From: Aaosphaeria pasadenensis | Taxonomy: Eukaryota; Ascomycota; Dothideomycetes; Pleosporales | Direction: 5' to 3' | Assembly: GCA_022813625.1 (NCBI GenBank) | Contig: JAKLMB010000009.1 | Span: forward strand, 372,001-436,000 | DNA length: 64,000 nucleotides | Shown here: positions 1 through 12,078 of the stretch, one piece after another | Layout of the letters: each line of letters opens with the position of its first letter | Position numbering within the stretch: position 1 is the stretch's first letter | Made by a program: the position numbers and the translations under genes | The notes under the pieces: generated by a model | Seen by the model: the letters and a program-made list of their open reading frames with translations, nothing else | What the model was told of the DNA's origin: nothing | The model's database searches: none

Positions 1-2607
1 ACTAAAGAGACGGCAAAAAACAATGCTTCAAATGTAAAGATATAATTGCGGATGTAACCACGCGACCCAATTCCCCAAGGGACCAAATCACACGTCTCGC
101 AAGTGAACATTACAGCAAAACAATAAGCTACAAAGCATCGAGCCTGCTTGAAGTTCAAGGGTACAGTGACTGAATTGCCTCGAATGGATACCACTACATG
201 TATGTACCTGGTGAGCAATGCTTTATTCCTACAAGTCAAGGCGATGAGGACATATCAACCATCAGCCTAGGGAAAACAAGGAAAACATCACTCACGGCTG
301 TATGACTTCGTGAAACAGAAAACTTCCGCTTGGATATGTACATACATGTGCATGAGAAGCAAGTAACGAAACGCAGCATATGTGATTCAATGAAAAGGTA
401 CATGTACACACTCTATGCTATGGGAGCAAAGGAGAAAGAATCCTTTGCACAACTCAATTAAGAAATATGCACTTTATCGCTAAATGACGTTAGAACACTC
501 CTTCATAGCTACTTGACATGCTTCTCCCGCAGCATACAATACGCCTCTGACGATGTTTCCATCAATGGCCCGAAGACAAGTAGGTATATTCACAATACTC
601 ATGTCCACCCGCACATGTATGAACACAAAAGCCCAGACTATGCAAAGGACAATTGAGTCGGTCGGGACAATAAAACACCTTCTTCTTCGTTGCAACTCTT
701 CGATGAAGTACGTAAGTACACACGTAGGTTTAAGATTATACCATACCATTCTTTCAACCCTTCCATCATGCATGTAGCCTAGCCTTACGAGCATTTCGAA
801 CATTCTATTCCCTCTTCGCCACGTAAGATCAGGATCCCCGCATGATCATTACTGTGATTCCTAGGATTACTGTGATGACGACCGTGATGATCACGTTTGT
901 ATAAAATTTCAATGTGAATCAGTCGAACACTCGTCGTCGGGAGTGTCTACGAGGTACACGGGCTGACAGGCCGTCGGTAGTCCGGGTGCACTCGCTTACG
1001 AGGTACGGGCACGGGGGTCTGCGCATACACGCACATTCTTCGCTTTTGCATCATGAAATACGAGAAAGACATGACGGATGAACAAGAGAAACCATGTTGC
1101 AATTGGGAAGAGTATCTAGAGGTAGCTGTTGCATTGGAATCGCAGTGAGATGCAGGAATCAAGTGTGGGTCTTCGATTCTGAATCTCCCTTAATGAAGGA
1201 ATTGGTATGGAGTACGGAGTACAGTTTAGAGTAACCACATCTCTCTCCACTCAGAGAAGCAATGTGCTGTAATATTGGTGCGCCATGCGAAGGGATACTA
1301 ACATGTAGTAGTTCTCTCATGCGAACTCATGGACACCCCTCCACAATTACATCACCTAGCTCCTTGTCACTACTGTATTCAGGTAATTTCGAGAGAAAAA
1401 AAGTGTAGGCGTCCACACGCTAGGCGAGCTTCAGATTTGCATCGTTGTTAGAGAATTACACTGTGTAATGTGTGGTGGTACTCGTAGTGCCAGGTGGAGG
1501 AGAAGGAGGAGCTCCGCTGCGAACGAGTTTTCCAACGGGCAACGCTCAAGTCAGATTAGGAATATCAATTGGCAATGCCCGCCCATTTTGCGTTGCTTAT
1601 CAGGGCGGGCGGGCGGGCGGGGGCGAGCGCGCGCGATATCGGTCGGTAGCCATTTCCGAGCTGGTGGTCCGCCGCTACGGGCGAGGCAAGGGAGTCGTTA
1701 CGTTTTACTGGTAAGAGACAGGTATTTTGCCTGTAGTAGCCTGGAGATGCCTACAAAGCGTGTCTGGAATACGTGATCGTGTGTGGGGATGTGGTGATTT
1801 GGTGGCGAGATGTTCTGCTGATTTGACAGCTGCTTTTCGGCTGCTGGGCTAGATTGCCATTTTGGGGAGTCCTGTATGCGTATGTATACGTTTGCACATG
1901 GTTCGGTATACGTGAATGGATGAATGGTTTTGGGTTATCTATCAATTGTCTCGACTTGTTAGTTGTTCACTTGTTGGTTTCTTGATTTCTGCATGACTGT
2001 GGGCGCTACCGCTGTATCCTCGAGTATGATAATGTAGCTACATACGCATAATGTGTTGGTCCTCGGTTGGTCTTTGATGCGCCCAACGCGTGATTGGTCA
2101 GCCATCAACCGTGTCTCGACTTTTTCGTTCATCTGTTATCACGGTTATAGATGGAGGAGGACATGATATTGCAGTTTGAATTGTTTTTTAAACTTGGACA
2201 TAATACTTAGGAGGTGATACGTTGAGTGATCAACCTCATAGAAATACTCTCTTCATATGGATGTAGGCCGTCCGTATAGGTCTGATACGATTCCTTCTCA
2301 TCAAAATCCGCCCGCCGTGAATGCCAGTCTTGGGGGGTATAACATCGCAATAGCAGCCAGTCTAATGCTTTTGGGTGATAACAACACAATAACCCAAATG
2401 ACCCAATGACCATTTTTGTTGAATGAAAGTCGCATGCTGTTCATCATTCTTCTCTCGTCTTCTCTCGATCCTTCCCGTTCTTTTCGCTACATCGCCCGTG
2501 CGCAAGGCAAATGTACGTCCGTGCCATTGCTTTTGTCGAGTTGTGCGCATTTTGTGCACATCGCTATCTGTCCATGGGTGATCGGCTTCCCCTCACGGAG
2601 GATTCGC
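1..2607. other. Spacer without a recognisable gene
   Basis: I see no gene I can support here. The longest open frames (minus 480-803, plus 1468-1776) resemble no family I know and lack introns or domains. It holds a G-rich tract at 1603-1635 (listed separately) and one copy of the dispersed word TACGGAGTA at 1213. The last 200 bases are probably the 3' untranslated part of the minus-strand gene that ends at 2608. Confidence 0.5.
1603..1635 (+). repeat. G-rich tract, GGGC repeats plus CG alternation
   Basis: Four consecutive GGGC units (from 1603) run into a five-G block at 1619-1623, followed by alternating CG bases to 1635. Five G-runs of three or more with single-base loops fit the general G-quadruplex pattern on the plus strand. 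It lies in non-coding DNA. Confidence 0.75.
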
Positions 2608-2987
2608 CTATGCGTATGTGCTGGCACCGCCAGACTCGACCGCCTCGATCTCCGCCTGAGTCCATGCCAATCGCTGGAAGCGCTGGGGGAGCTCGCTGCG
2701 ATCGAAGTGGAGACCCTTTCCTGCCTCGACAGGGCCAAGCTGGGAGCCAGGCCTTCCACCGATGGTGGAGTACTGGGAGGATTGGTTCAAGGGACCATGC
2801 TGCTGGGCCTTCTTGCGGTAGGAAGCGAAGGAGTCGGGGAGAGACTGGCTGGGAGAGGCAGGGTGGACGTGAGGGGTGTGGTCAACCTCTGTGAGCAATG
2901 TTAGTTTTCGCTTGCCACGGATATATTTTCGTTCAGAAGGGCGCGCCTACGAGAAGGAATGGCTCGCTTGCCGAGGAAGCGGATCAT
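2608..2987 (-). CDS. Small conserved-looking fungal protein, possibly mitochondrial
   Basis: Two-exon model of 105 residues. Exon 1 is 2987-2951 (ATG at 2987-2985), the intron is 2950-2889 (62 nt: GTAGGC donor, CTAAC branch site, CACAG acceptor), and exon 2 is 2888-2608 with stop TAG. The open frame in exon 2 has no ATG of its own; the upstream splice supplies one in phase. The N-terminus (MIRFLGKRAIPS) is basic, hydrophobic and free of acidic residues, as in mitochondrial presequences. The body has a SYRKKAQQHGPL segment, a glycine turn (YSTIGG), and a polar C-terminus with FDRSELPQRF and ESGGAS. This build recalls short unnamed proteins conserved across Pezizomycotina, but I cannot name the family. 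The splice and start are inferred; the mitochondrial location is a guess from composition. Confidence 0.6.
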
Positions 2988-3227
2988 GGGCTGCCTCTGC
3001 TGGAGGAGAACTCGAGTGGCGTTCATTGTGAATGTGGTGTTGTTTGTGGGTGTAGTTGGTGGTGAATGGAGCTGTCTTTCTTCCAGAGGGAGCGAGTGGT
3101 ATGCTGCGGGATTGGCGAATGCAACAACTCGAGGATTGGCGGTTTCGGGTGGACTAAAGGTGTCGAAAGCTGCGATGGTACGAATTGAGGTGAGTATCGA
3201 GGTTGTCGATAGGTGGATGGAGGTGGA

Positions 3228-3260
3228 GAGTGAGTGTGAGTGTGAGTGTGGTGTGTGTTG
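3228..3260 (+). repeat. GTGAGT/GTGTGA simple repeat
   Basis: Imperfect six-base repeat of GTGAGT and GTGTGA units ending in a short GT run. It lies in the spacer upstream of MED18. Confidence 0.7.
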
Positions 3261-3770
3261 GACGAAGAAGAAGGATGGGAAGGTGGGAAGAGAAGAGGGA
3301 AGATGCGGAGGGGAGACGGGCTAGACATAAAATAATGCCAGAGATGGATGGGAACTCGAAGGATGAGCTCCCACCCACCAAATGCACCACCCACCCGTCC
3401 GCCCACCCACCACAGGCATTTACTCCTCCCTCTCCACCCTCCGCCCTCTCCCATTCTCTCCCATCCTCCTCCCGCGTAAGATGGAAATGGGATAGATCAT
3501 GGATCGTGGGCACACAATTGTTACAGACGGAGACTAGCGACCGGCTGATTTCCAATCCAAGCAGGACCGACACTCGGAATTGGTCGTCGCCATTCTCGAA
3601 TTGTTAACTCCATCCAACCATGAAAATTCGCTACGTGGGCGGTACGGGCGGGTTCGGAATCGGTGGGCGCCTTTCAGTCAAGTCACTATTGCATGATTCC
3701 TTGTTTTGGTATTAGTTACTGTACTGTGTATTACCACTCGTAGCGTTTGAGACTACAACGCGTGGTTCAA

Positions 3771-3798
3771 TGGATGAATGGAATGGAATGGAATGGCC
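3771..3798 (+). repeat. GAATG pentanucleotide array
   Basis: About four direct copies of a five-base unit (GAATG), preceded by a degenerate copy. Non-coding. Confidence 0.8.
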
Positions 3799-4724
3799 CA
3801 TCTATTGCCATCATTCGCACACACTTGCCGAGTGGGAGTACACTTGCTCCCTCTAGAGTCTACAGTACCGCCGCTTCAAGACGGAAGACGCAAGAATGAA
3901 GATCATCCCATAGTCGACTGACTATCTTTTCTTCCCTCCGCCCTCTCCATTATTCACATCCATTTGTTCCATCCGTCTCCCCACCTCCGAACATGGAGAA
4001 GAGGAGGGATTGCATTACCTACTACGGCCATTACCCCAAACTCTATTACCCGTCCTCAGAATATCATTTTCCACCTCCATCCATCATAGACTATGTAAAC
4101 CTTTTGGAGTAATTTGCCCCGGCCCCGGGCTGCTTCACAGTCTTCACACCACCCCCAGGCTACGGAGTACTTGCACATGTCCATGTATACTTACTCCAGT
4201 TTACCTACTCGTACCCTGTCTGCCTCACCCTGCCCTACCCGTAACTCCTCCCCCTCTCCCACCATGAATCACTGCACATCTTCAATTTCGCCATAGGCGG
4301 GGCTCATAGAACGGTTCCGCGTGTACAGCGTGTGCACCCGAATCGGCTCCGATGCCTGGACATATTTTTCCTACTCGTAGATAGATCATCGTATGCAATT
4401 ACATACACTTCTTAGTTCGAGGAGTGCTCCGTAGTAACAATAGTAATAATCACAATGATCGTGGTGGATCTCTTCATTCCTCATACCGACTTACACATGC
4501 CATCCAATCGCAAACATCCCCCCAATCGCCGCGGACAAGCTTCCCCTCTGCCACCACGCTTGCGCACGCGTCCACCCACCCGTCCCCCACAACCTTGAAC
4601 CTTCCATGTATGCCCTGGCCCAGGCCGTGCCCGTGTTAGCTCTTACTTCTCGAAAATCTACGGACTAACAACGGCCATAGGGCATACTGCTTGCCACGAC
4701 CTTCCATCCGTCCATCCATCCGCC

Positions 4725-5602
4725 ATGTACGAGTTGCTGCTCTACGGCCAGGTCCCCCAAACACGCCATGAGCAAGTCCTGAAGGTCCTCGCGGGCGTTG
4801 CCGCCATGCAGCCCCGCCGAATCGTCAAACGTCACATTGTTTACAGGCCGACGCGAGAACCGGAAGAGCCTGGCTCGAACCTGCGACGCGGCGGCAGTCA
4901 AGCTGTTGCTGTGAAGAACACAGCTCGACCCGGCGGCTCGAAGCCTCTATACTTCACACACCTCGTTCAGCGCCTGCCCGAGAGCTTCGAACGCGAGAAC
5001 ACCCGATCCACAGATGACGACCCTGCCGTAGCCAAACAAGATGCCGTTTCGGAATCGCAGTGGTCCCACGAATGGCATGATCTTCCTGATCCGGTAGATA
5101 GAGGTGTGCTCGTTCGGCAAACCACGAACAGCGGTGCTATCGAGGGTAATGCCCACGCCTATGCCATTGCCCTGGGTAACAGGTAGGTTGCAATCGCTCG
5201 TTGCGCCTCGAACGATACTGACTCTATACCAGATTCGTGTCCGAGTTCTACATAGAGGGCCATCAATACGTCCTCGGAAATGTCGTCATCTTCCTCCACC
5301 GCATCCTTCACGAGCCTGGCGTCCGATCTCTCGAGACCGAGCCAAAGATAGACCTCCCGTCTTTCTCCGCACTCTCGCCTCTGGATCCGAGCGGGACCTA
5401 TATTCTCGAGGCGAAGATTCGCGTACAGGACCTGAACAACCCTGCGCTGCTGGATACGGGAATACAAGAGCTCCAGGGGTTCAAGAAGCACATGAAAGGT
5501 TGTGTGGAATTGCATGTGCCAGACCGACTCACGTTGGACACACGTGTAAAATATCAGCCGAGGGGTATCGCCCCACCAAATCAGCAAGTTGCTGCCCGAT
5601 GA
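4725..5602 (+). CDS. MED18: Mediator of RNA polymerase II transcription subunit 18
   Basis: Med18 (Srb5) is a head-module subunit of Mediator, which links activators to RNA polymerase II in the nucleus; it pairs with Med20. The model has two exons: 4725-5182 and 5233-5602, joined across a 50-nt GT-AG intron that restores an Arg codon (GNR-FVSEFYIEG), giving 275 residues. The start MYELLLYGQV is the usual Med18 beginning. Other family marks are RHIVYRPTRE and the SEFYIEGHQYVLGN strand pair, followed by the FLHRILHEPG segment. Length suits filamentous-fungal Med18. PNKP follows in the same direction 940 bases downstream with no visible functional link. Identification is by recognition of these segments, without a database search. 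Confidence 0.9.
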
Positions 5603-6542
5603 AACTCACATGTGGCTGTTTGATATCAGAAAGGCCAGACGCCTGCGGATGAACCGATGCCTTTCGAACTTGGAGAGAGTCACCGGCTCTGAATGATAAC
5701 AAGGTCAGGGTCGGCCTACTTGACTTACTCTATTGATTGGACCCGAAACATAGAACTAGTTACTGTGTATCGGCACGGGCTGGAGAATGTTGATGCCGGA
5801 AGTATTCTCTACGCGGCACACTCTGGTATTCGCTGCAGATTCGGGTCTTGATTATCTCACCCAACTCTATGCGACGATTTACCAATAATAGACTATACCG
5901 CGGTTGTGTACTAGCAGTACAATCACATAAGGATAGCCCTCGATCGCCTCGGTCGTCTTGCAAATAGGGCCTAATGAAGCCCTGAGGGATTGGATAAATG
6001 ATAAAGCGCATCAAGTGCTGAAGCGCTTCATCTTTCATAGACCCACTTTAGGGAGCTTCTCAAAGAAAGTGTTCATATAATTTCTGAGTAGTGATCTTAG
6101 ACACCTAGGTACACAGCAGCAATAAGATATATCTGAGAAGCTTCGAAATTGGTTTTTGTTTTTTGAGAAATCTTGTAGACAATTACTGATTTCATGTGAG
6201 CCTGAGATTATATTCCCATCGATCTTTAGATCTTCGCAGGTGCCTGAGTAGGCATCTACGAATGATTCCCGTACATGCCGTGCCGCATAATATTCATCAA
6301 ATTACAAAGATGAGTTAAACTCTATATGTTGGCGAGACTCGATAAACATGTTGCCTATTCAATGCGGTGAGCAGTCATCGTGTCTTGCACGTGCCTACGC
6401 GAGTTCGCGTTTTGCGCGGTCAGATCCCGTAACTTTCCAACTCTGACAACCATCAAAAGGTCATCGACAACGACCACGAGCGTAAATTGATTAATGAAAA
6501 ACGGGCCCAGTAATCCAGGCCTATTGCTATTGATCATTCGAG
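5603..6542. other. Spacer between MED18 and PNKP
   Basis: This 940-base spacer carries the MED18 3' end and the PNKP promoter. It has one ACCTAGGTA word at 6103-6111. A minus-strand open frame at 5760-6038 (92 codons) matches nothing I know. No other element is visible. Confidence 0.5.
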
Positions 6543-8903
6543 ATGTCTGATCGCCCTGCAATATCAAAGCGGCCAAGCTCAAATGATCGCGGAGTCTCGC
6601 CGCCGCCAGCGAAACGCAAACAGCAGTCTACAACGACAAGTGAGTCTTCCTCACGTAGGGATGCTATCGAATGATACTGAAAGGGCACTCAAGGCAAGGC
6701 AGTCGCCAATTTCTTCACTCCAGCATCCAAAAAAGAACCCGAGAAGATGACATGGCGTATCGTCAACGAAAGTCTTCTCATCGGTCGGTACAATGCTACT
6801 ACACAATCCATACCAAAAGCAGGTAGACGGAAAATAGCAGCATTCGACTTCGTACGTCCTCCCTAGCTGATGATTGTCACGAGGATTGGGCGAGATGAGT
6901 TGGTGCTAAATGCTTCATTTGTGCCGTAGGATTCAACATTGATTACGCCGGCCTCTGGGAAGCGATTCGGCCGAGATGCAACGGATTGGAAATGGTGGCA
7001 CAGCAGCGTCCCTGGGAAACTGCGAAGTTTGCATGACGACGGGTGAGTGACTTCTAGCGAGGCCGAAGATGCTTTCTGCGGGTTGGTTCTACATAGCACG
7101 AGCAGTAACGTTAACCCAATTTTGTTGAGGAGACAGATATCTCGTGGCCGTCGTGAGCAACCAGGGCGGCATAAGTTTGAAGCCCAACCCGAAGACCGTC
7201 AAGAGCGACCAGAAACGGCTGGCCGATTTCAAGGGGAAGGTTTCAGCTGTATTCACGCAGCTGGACTTGTCAATCTCCGTGTATGCTGCAACGGCCAGGG
7301 ATGGGTATCGCAAACCCAGGACGGGGATGTGGCAGGAGTTGCTTGAGGACTACGACCTAGAAGCCGCAGATGCTGTGGATCTAGAGAACTCCTTTTTCGT
7401 TGGAGATGCAGGTGGCCGTGAGGCAGTGACGGGAGGAGTACCAAAAGACCATTCATGTGGCGACAGGTCTGCAAAATCCCACGTCCTGCGATTGCGTTGC
7501 ATGCATATCAGGAATATTGTTGAGAAAAGAAAACATGTGCTAACTATGTCTTAGAGACTTTGCTGCAAACGTTGGCATTGCTTTTCACACTCCCGAGGAA
7601 TACTTCTTGCAGGAGAGCGTGAGACCGTTCGTCAGAGAGTTTGATCCAACCGTTTTTCTCGACGAAGTGGCCGCGAAGTCAGAATCTGCGAGTATGTACA
7701 TGGATCCGCAAGCCACAAGGGGAAGTTCCTACCATTCAGCAACTAACATCTGGATGCTGCAGCCCAAAAGCCATTCGAGAACACCAACCCGGTCGACATT
7801 GTGCTGTTTGTCGGCAGTCCGGGTGCAGGGAAGTCGTCTTTCTATTGGAGGCATCTCCAGCCACTGGGATACGGTCGTGTGAATCAAGACATTCTCAAGT
7901 CTGTATGTGTTGCCTACAATAGTATCCGGAGCACAGCACGTGCTGTGTCACTCCCCGCCTCTTGAGTAACCGTGTGAAACAGCGCGAGAAGTGCCTACAG
8001 GCTGCCACGGCATTCATCCAAGAGGGGACATCTGTAGTCGTAGGCACGTTCATCACATTTCTCTCCAGATGGCATGCAGCCCACCGTCGACTAACAACGT
8101 TGACAGACAACACCAATGCAGATCCTGACACGCGGGCGCACTGGACGGCCCTGGCTAAGAAGCTCAACGTACCGATCAGATGCGTCCTCTTCACTGCCTC
8201 GCCTAAGCTATGCGAACACAACGATACCGTTCGCGCCTTGAATGTCGGTCCGGAGGTACGTTCCCAACACATTTTGTCGGCCCTTGTCTGCCCTTGTCTG
8301 CCCAGCACCAGGCTGCATGAGCTCGCTTGCGAATGCTTGCAACGCCAGGACCTTGCGGAGCACGTCCCTGGGCAGCATCATTTGTTGTGGGGAAACCCAT
8401 GCGGCCTGGACATGGAAGATCCTCGACACCAGATTCAGTGCAGACGGCCCGTCTAGCAAGCCATGATTCAAAGCCATTCTTTCGTGAACGGTCTCCACCA
8501 GTTGCTCATCGCAGCAGGAAGGCTCCGAACGACCGCCGTCAGAGCGGCATGGCATCAAGACGAACTCCACAAAGTGCGTGCTAACTTTAAGAAATTATAG
8601 ACTAACCCCGAGTCCCGCCAAATTCTCCCGAAGCTCGCCTTCACGGGCTACGCGTCACGCTACCGCGAACCACAGGATGCGGAGGGATTCCAAGACATCG
8701 TTAAGGTTGACTTTCAGGTACGTTTGTTGAACCCTTGCATTTTTAACAAAAACTTTGTTTGATTGCATCTGCGATCGGTGTTATATCCGCAACAAAAATG
8801 ATGAAACGGCATGACACGGCAGAATCGATGCTGACAGCGGGAATATCAATAGTTCGAAGGCAATGACGAGCAGAAGCGTTTGTGGAGCCGTTACTGGCTT
8901 TGA
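6543..8903 (+). CDS. PNK1: Bifunctional polynucleotide kinase 3'-phosphatase (PNKP)
   Basis: DNA end-repair enzyme that removes 3'-phosphates and adds 5'-phosphates at strand breaks, acting in the nucleus. My model has ten exons: 6543-6639, 6703-6851 (acceptor 6694 also possible), 6930-7042, 7137-7466, 7555-7691, 7763-7902, 7983-8043, 8107-8255, 8601-8717, 8853-8903; 447 residues, all phases closed. N-terminal basic PPPAKRK may be a nuclear signal. The HAD phosphatase motif AAFDFDST places the catalytic Asp pair at about residues 81 and 83; VVSNQGG and FVGDAGGR follow. The kinase P-loop GSPGAGKS is at about 293-300, then VVVDNTN and [11 protein letters not shown]. Intron 8044-8106 starts with GC rather than GT. 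Intron 8256-8600 (345 nt) is far longer than the other introns (63-135 nt). Med18 lies upstream on the same strand. Confidence 0.9.
8256..8600 (+). other. Oversized intron 8 of the PNKP gene
   Basis: Bounded by GAG|GTACGT and ATTATAG|ACT, phase 0. Joining across it gives the expected PNKP stretch (NVGPE followed by [10 protein letters not shown]), so the protein lacks nothing. The interior contains a 10-bp tandem duplication (CCCTTGTCTG, 8282-8301) and a minus-strand open frame of 120 codons (8570-8208). All three plus frames contain stops, so a retained exon is unlikely. The extra 250-280 bases may be an inserted element. Confidence 0.65.
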
Positions 8904-10028
8904 ACGGCGCCGAACAGGCCACCCGACCGAACACCAGAACGAGGCAAGGCGTTGTGGAGATTGGGAAAAAGCTGGTCAAGGCCGGTTCACTCGACCGACT
9001 CATCGGCCATCGACCATCGAGCAATTGTCGTCGTCTTGATATCCCAACTAGATCAAACATTACCGACCCGCGTTTCTTCCAATCTTGTTCACCCATTAGA
9101 TCTGTTGATCAAATGTTCTAGACAATTGCCGATCACATAGCTACTGACGCTGTGTTCTTTTCGCTTCCGTGACTTTTCTTTCTCGTTGCCGTGTTTCTAT
9201 CCTTCGCTAAAGATCTTGCATGCGTCCCGTGTGTATGGTTGCAATCGCCTATTTGGGGAGGAGTGCAAGAGATGTGTACTCTCAGAGTCTAATCCTCCAC
9301 GGCCTACCCACCTTCCTAACACTGTAGGGCAATGTTACAACCTACCTCGTACCTATACATCCTACACATTGAGTTCACATTGTAGGTAGAATCGAAAACA
9401 AACTCTGGAGCTAATGCAATGACGGACATACTGCTGACTGGCTTGATTGTGGGGAGCCCGACGCGGCAACAGTAGCAGCATATGGCAAAGGTTGCGACGT
9501 GAGATGGACGTGTTAATGTTGATATCACTGTCGTTGTACTCATAGTCGTGATGTAACAAATATGGCACCTTCCCCATCAGCCAAGCTCATAATCGCATCC
9601 CTCTGATGGATGGGAAAAGCCCTTCCTCGGTAGACACAAAGGCATGTGGGATTGTGAGCATGTGTTTGGAAAGCCATTTTATCTTGCAAAATTCGCTGCC
9701 TCTGAGGTGAGCAATTGGAAAATCGCATTTCTAGTTGTTCGTTCATAGGATTTCCCCGCGTTATTTTATTCTTGTTTGATGGAAGAAGTAATACTGGTGT
9801 TGTGCAATTGTGTGTATTTTTGCTTCTTTTCATATGCTATTCTCCATCTAGGAGGAGAGGAATTCTGGAATAGGAATTGCGAATGATTGTTTTCTATTTT
9901 CTATTTTCTATGTTCATGAGAGTAATGTTGAAGTAAATTCAATGTATGTACCGTACATACAAAGGCACGATAATTATTTGGTCTAGTAGGTACTCCGTCC
10001 CTAGATGCTGGTATGGAGGGGCCATCTC

Positions 10029-10070
10029 GTGCGCACGAGCGCGTGCGCGAGTGTGCGTGCGTGCATGCGT
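10029..10070 (+). repeat. Alternating purine-pyrimidine CG/GT tract
   Basis: About 40 bases made almost only of GC, GT and CA steps (GTGCGCACGAGCGCGTGCGC and on). Such alternation is the sequence type known to favour left-handed DNA. Non-coding context. Confidence 0.7.
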
Positions 10071-12063
10071 TACAAGAACACGTGGGAATCGAGTGTGTGT
10101 GGGGAACATATTCAATTCCCACGGAACCAGATACCAAATTCTCAAATACCAAATAACTGTACATAGAACAATTCGAGTAATTAAGAGAGAGTAATTAGTA
10201 CCATGCTCGTCGAAGGAAGATGAAAAGAATGTTCTGGTCGTTGTACGAGTGCCATGGGGAAAATCGCCCAGTCAGAAGGCGTGAACGCCGATGGAATGGA
10301 TGGAATGGGCCTTCTTACTTGCTCCTTTGGTTCTGGTTTGGAATTTGGAATGGTGGTTCAGGGTCGCGTGCGCCTTCGAGTACCGCTGGTTGACATGACG
10401 GACGAAGAACCAGAAACCGCGCGCCCCGAGTATTCTTGCGGATCGAGCACCCGCTCACTCATGGTTGGGGCGAAGGGAGGCGAGGTGTGCTATCCGTTGC
10501 CATCACCGTCACCGTGGCCACCGCCGTGACGCGATGGTGTCTACTCGTAGTAACGGGTAGAAGACTCCAGATTCCAGACTGGCGGTCCCAGGTGTGTATG
10601 GTACGTAACGGTCCGCATTATATCATCGCTCTCGTGCTTTTACGCAGCAATTATTCATACGAGTACGAGCCATAACGGAACGATGAGGATGGAAAGGCTC
10701 CGCGTTCGATGTTTGGATTACTAGTGAAGAGATAGATGACGTCGTTTACGAGGTGCCGTGGTCGTGATGCGGAGGAGATGACAACGAGCGCCACGTAGGT
10801 ACCTAGGTAGACAGATTGAAGACATGAGTTGATATAGAGTCTTGGCTTTGACATCACAAGAAGACTAACTACGAGGTATGAGAAGAGAATGGAATAGGTG
10901 ATGAGGGTTTGATTATCGGGCCGTTCAATCGACAGCGTACGCGGAGGTGACTGCGTGCAACGTACAATTGGTCGAACCATCTCTATGACATTGTTCGAGG
11001 AAGACGGTGCAAGATAGATAGCCAGCTGTGGTTATTTCTTCCCTTTTCGTCCAGCTCTGCCACGTCGAAGACAGAGGCAGGGTCGATTTTGATTGGAGAA
11101 GAATTGTGCAGTTCCGTGGGGATAAGAATGGGCAATATCGTGGGGGACTCCGGAGTACTGGAATGTTTGGATATTAAAATACAGCAAAGTGGTTAGATCC
11201 GACCAATTGCAGTGGGTATGTACAGAGTATTCTGTAGGTTCAAATGATCTATCGTTTATACTACCTAGTATGGTAGTTGTCTCTTACCGCATATGTGATG
11301 CATGCGCTTTATCAATATGGGGGTAGGAACCGGTAGATTTTTTTACAACGTGGAGCATGGAGACAGGACAAAACAGAACATGAACCGGGAAACTCATCAC
11401 AAGTCCCGGTGTCGTTGCCGGCGCGGCGCATAGGTGTGCTTGCTTCGCTTGACTGTCCTGCCTGACCCGGCTGCATGTAACATGTATTTCAACTCAAAAG
11501 GTATTTCTACATGGCCGTTTGTAATTGGAAGAGAGGGAGAGGTGTTTGTCGAATAAGCAGCGGAGGATATGCAGCCGTGTCTTGCCTGAGGATATAATAT
11601 CGACAGGGAACGAGCATGAACATCTTATTAATGATTGCAGTTCTCTTCTCCTCCATCGAACGATGGTTGGATGAGCGCAGGGAGGATGGACATGATTGGT
11701 TAGAATGGAAGTGCAGCTCTCCCTCGTCAGCGTCGCATGGCCACGCCTCCGGTGGTAGAAATCCAATATTCAATCGTTGGGAGGCACGAGGGTAGGGCTA
11801 TGCGAAAATGCATGTTTCTGTACAGAACCATGCAGGTGTCAAGTATGAAATGAACCAGTGATCATCTACGGGGGGGGCATGGCATACCGATTGCATTGGC
11901 AACCACCAACAGGGCTCGCAAAAGAAAGAGAGAGGGTGTGCGGGTGTACAGGACTACTGTATGTAAGACGGGTGGGAAAGGGGAAACGGACGGGAGGATG
12001 GTGAGTGTGTGTGGTGAATGGGTGCCGCTGTCGTCATGGGCGTTGTGGGCGTCTTTTCGTCAT

Positions 12064-12078
12064 GGGGGGGGGGGGGGG
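12064..12078 (+). repeat. Mononucleotide run of 15 G
   Basis: Fifteen consecutive G bases. The exact length could be a sequencing or assembly artefact, as is common for such runs. Confidence 0.8.

Larger units (their letters stand above)
2988..4724. other. Spacer between the minus-strand small gene and MED18
   Basis: This 1.7-kb spacer separates a minus-strand gene from the plus-strand MED18 gene, so it should hold both promoters. I see GTGAGT-type repeats (3228-3260), a GAATG array (3771-3798), C/T-rich stretches at 3390-3480 and 4190-4260, and the words TACGGAGTAC (4161) and TACTCGTA (4206, 4372). Open frames on both strands around 3023-3607 come from the low-complexity repeat and do not look like protein. 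Confidence 0.5.

Noticed and set aside
3023..3607. Frames on both strands rich in Ser/Pro/His or Val/Glu/Arg
   Set aside because: They are translations of GTGAGT and C/T-rich simple repeats.
8208..8570. Minus-strand gene inside the PNKP intron
   Set aside because: The frame overlaps exon 8 of PNKP and has no recognised domain; treated as a property of the intron.
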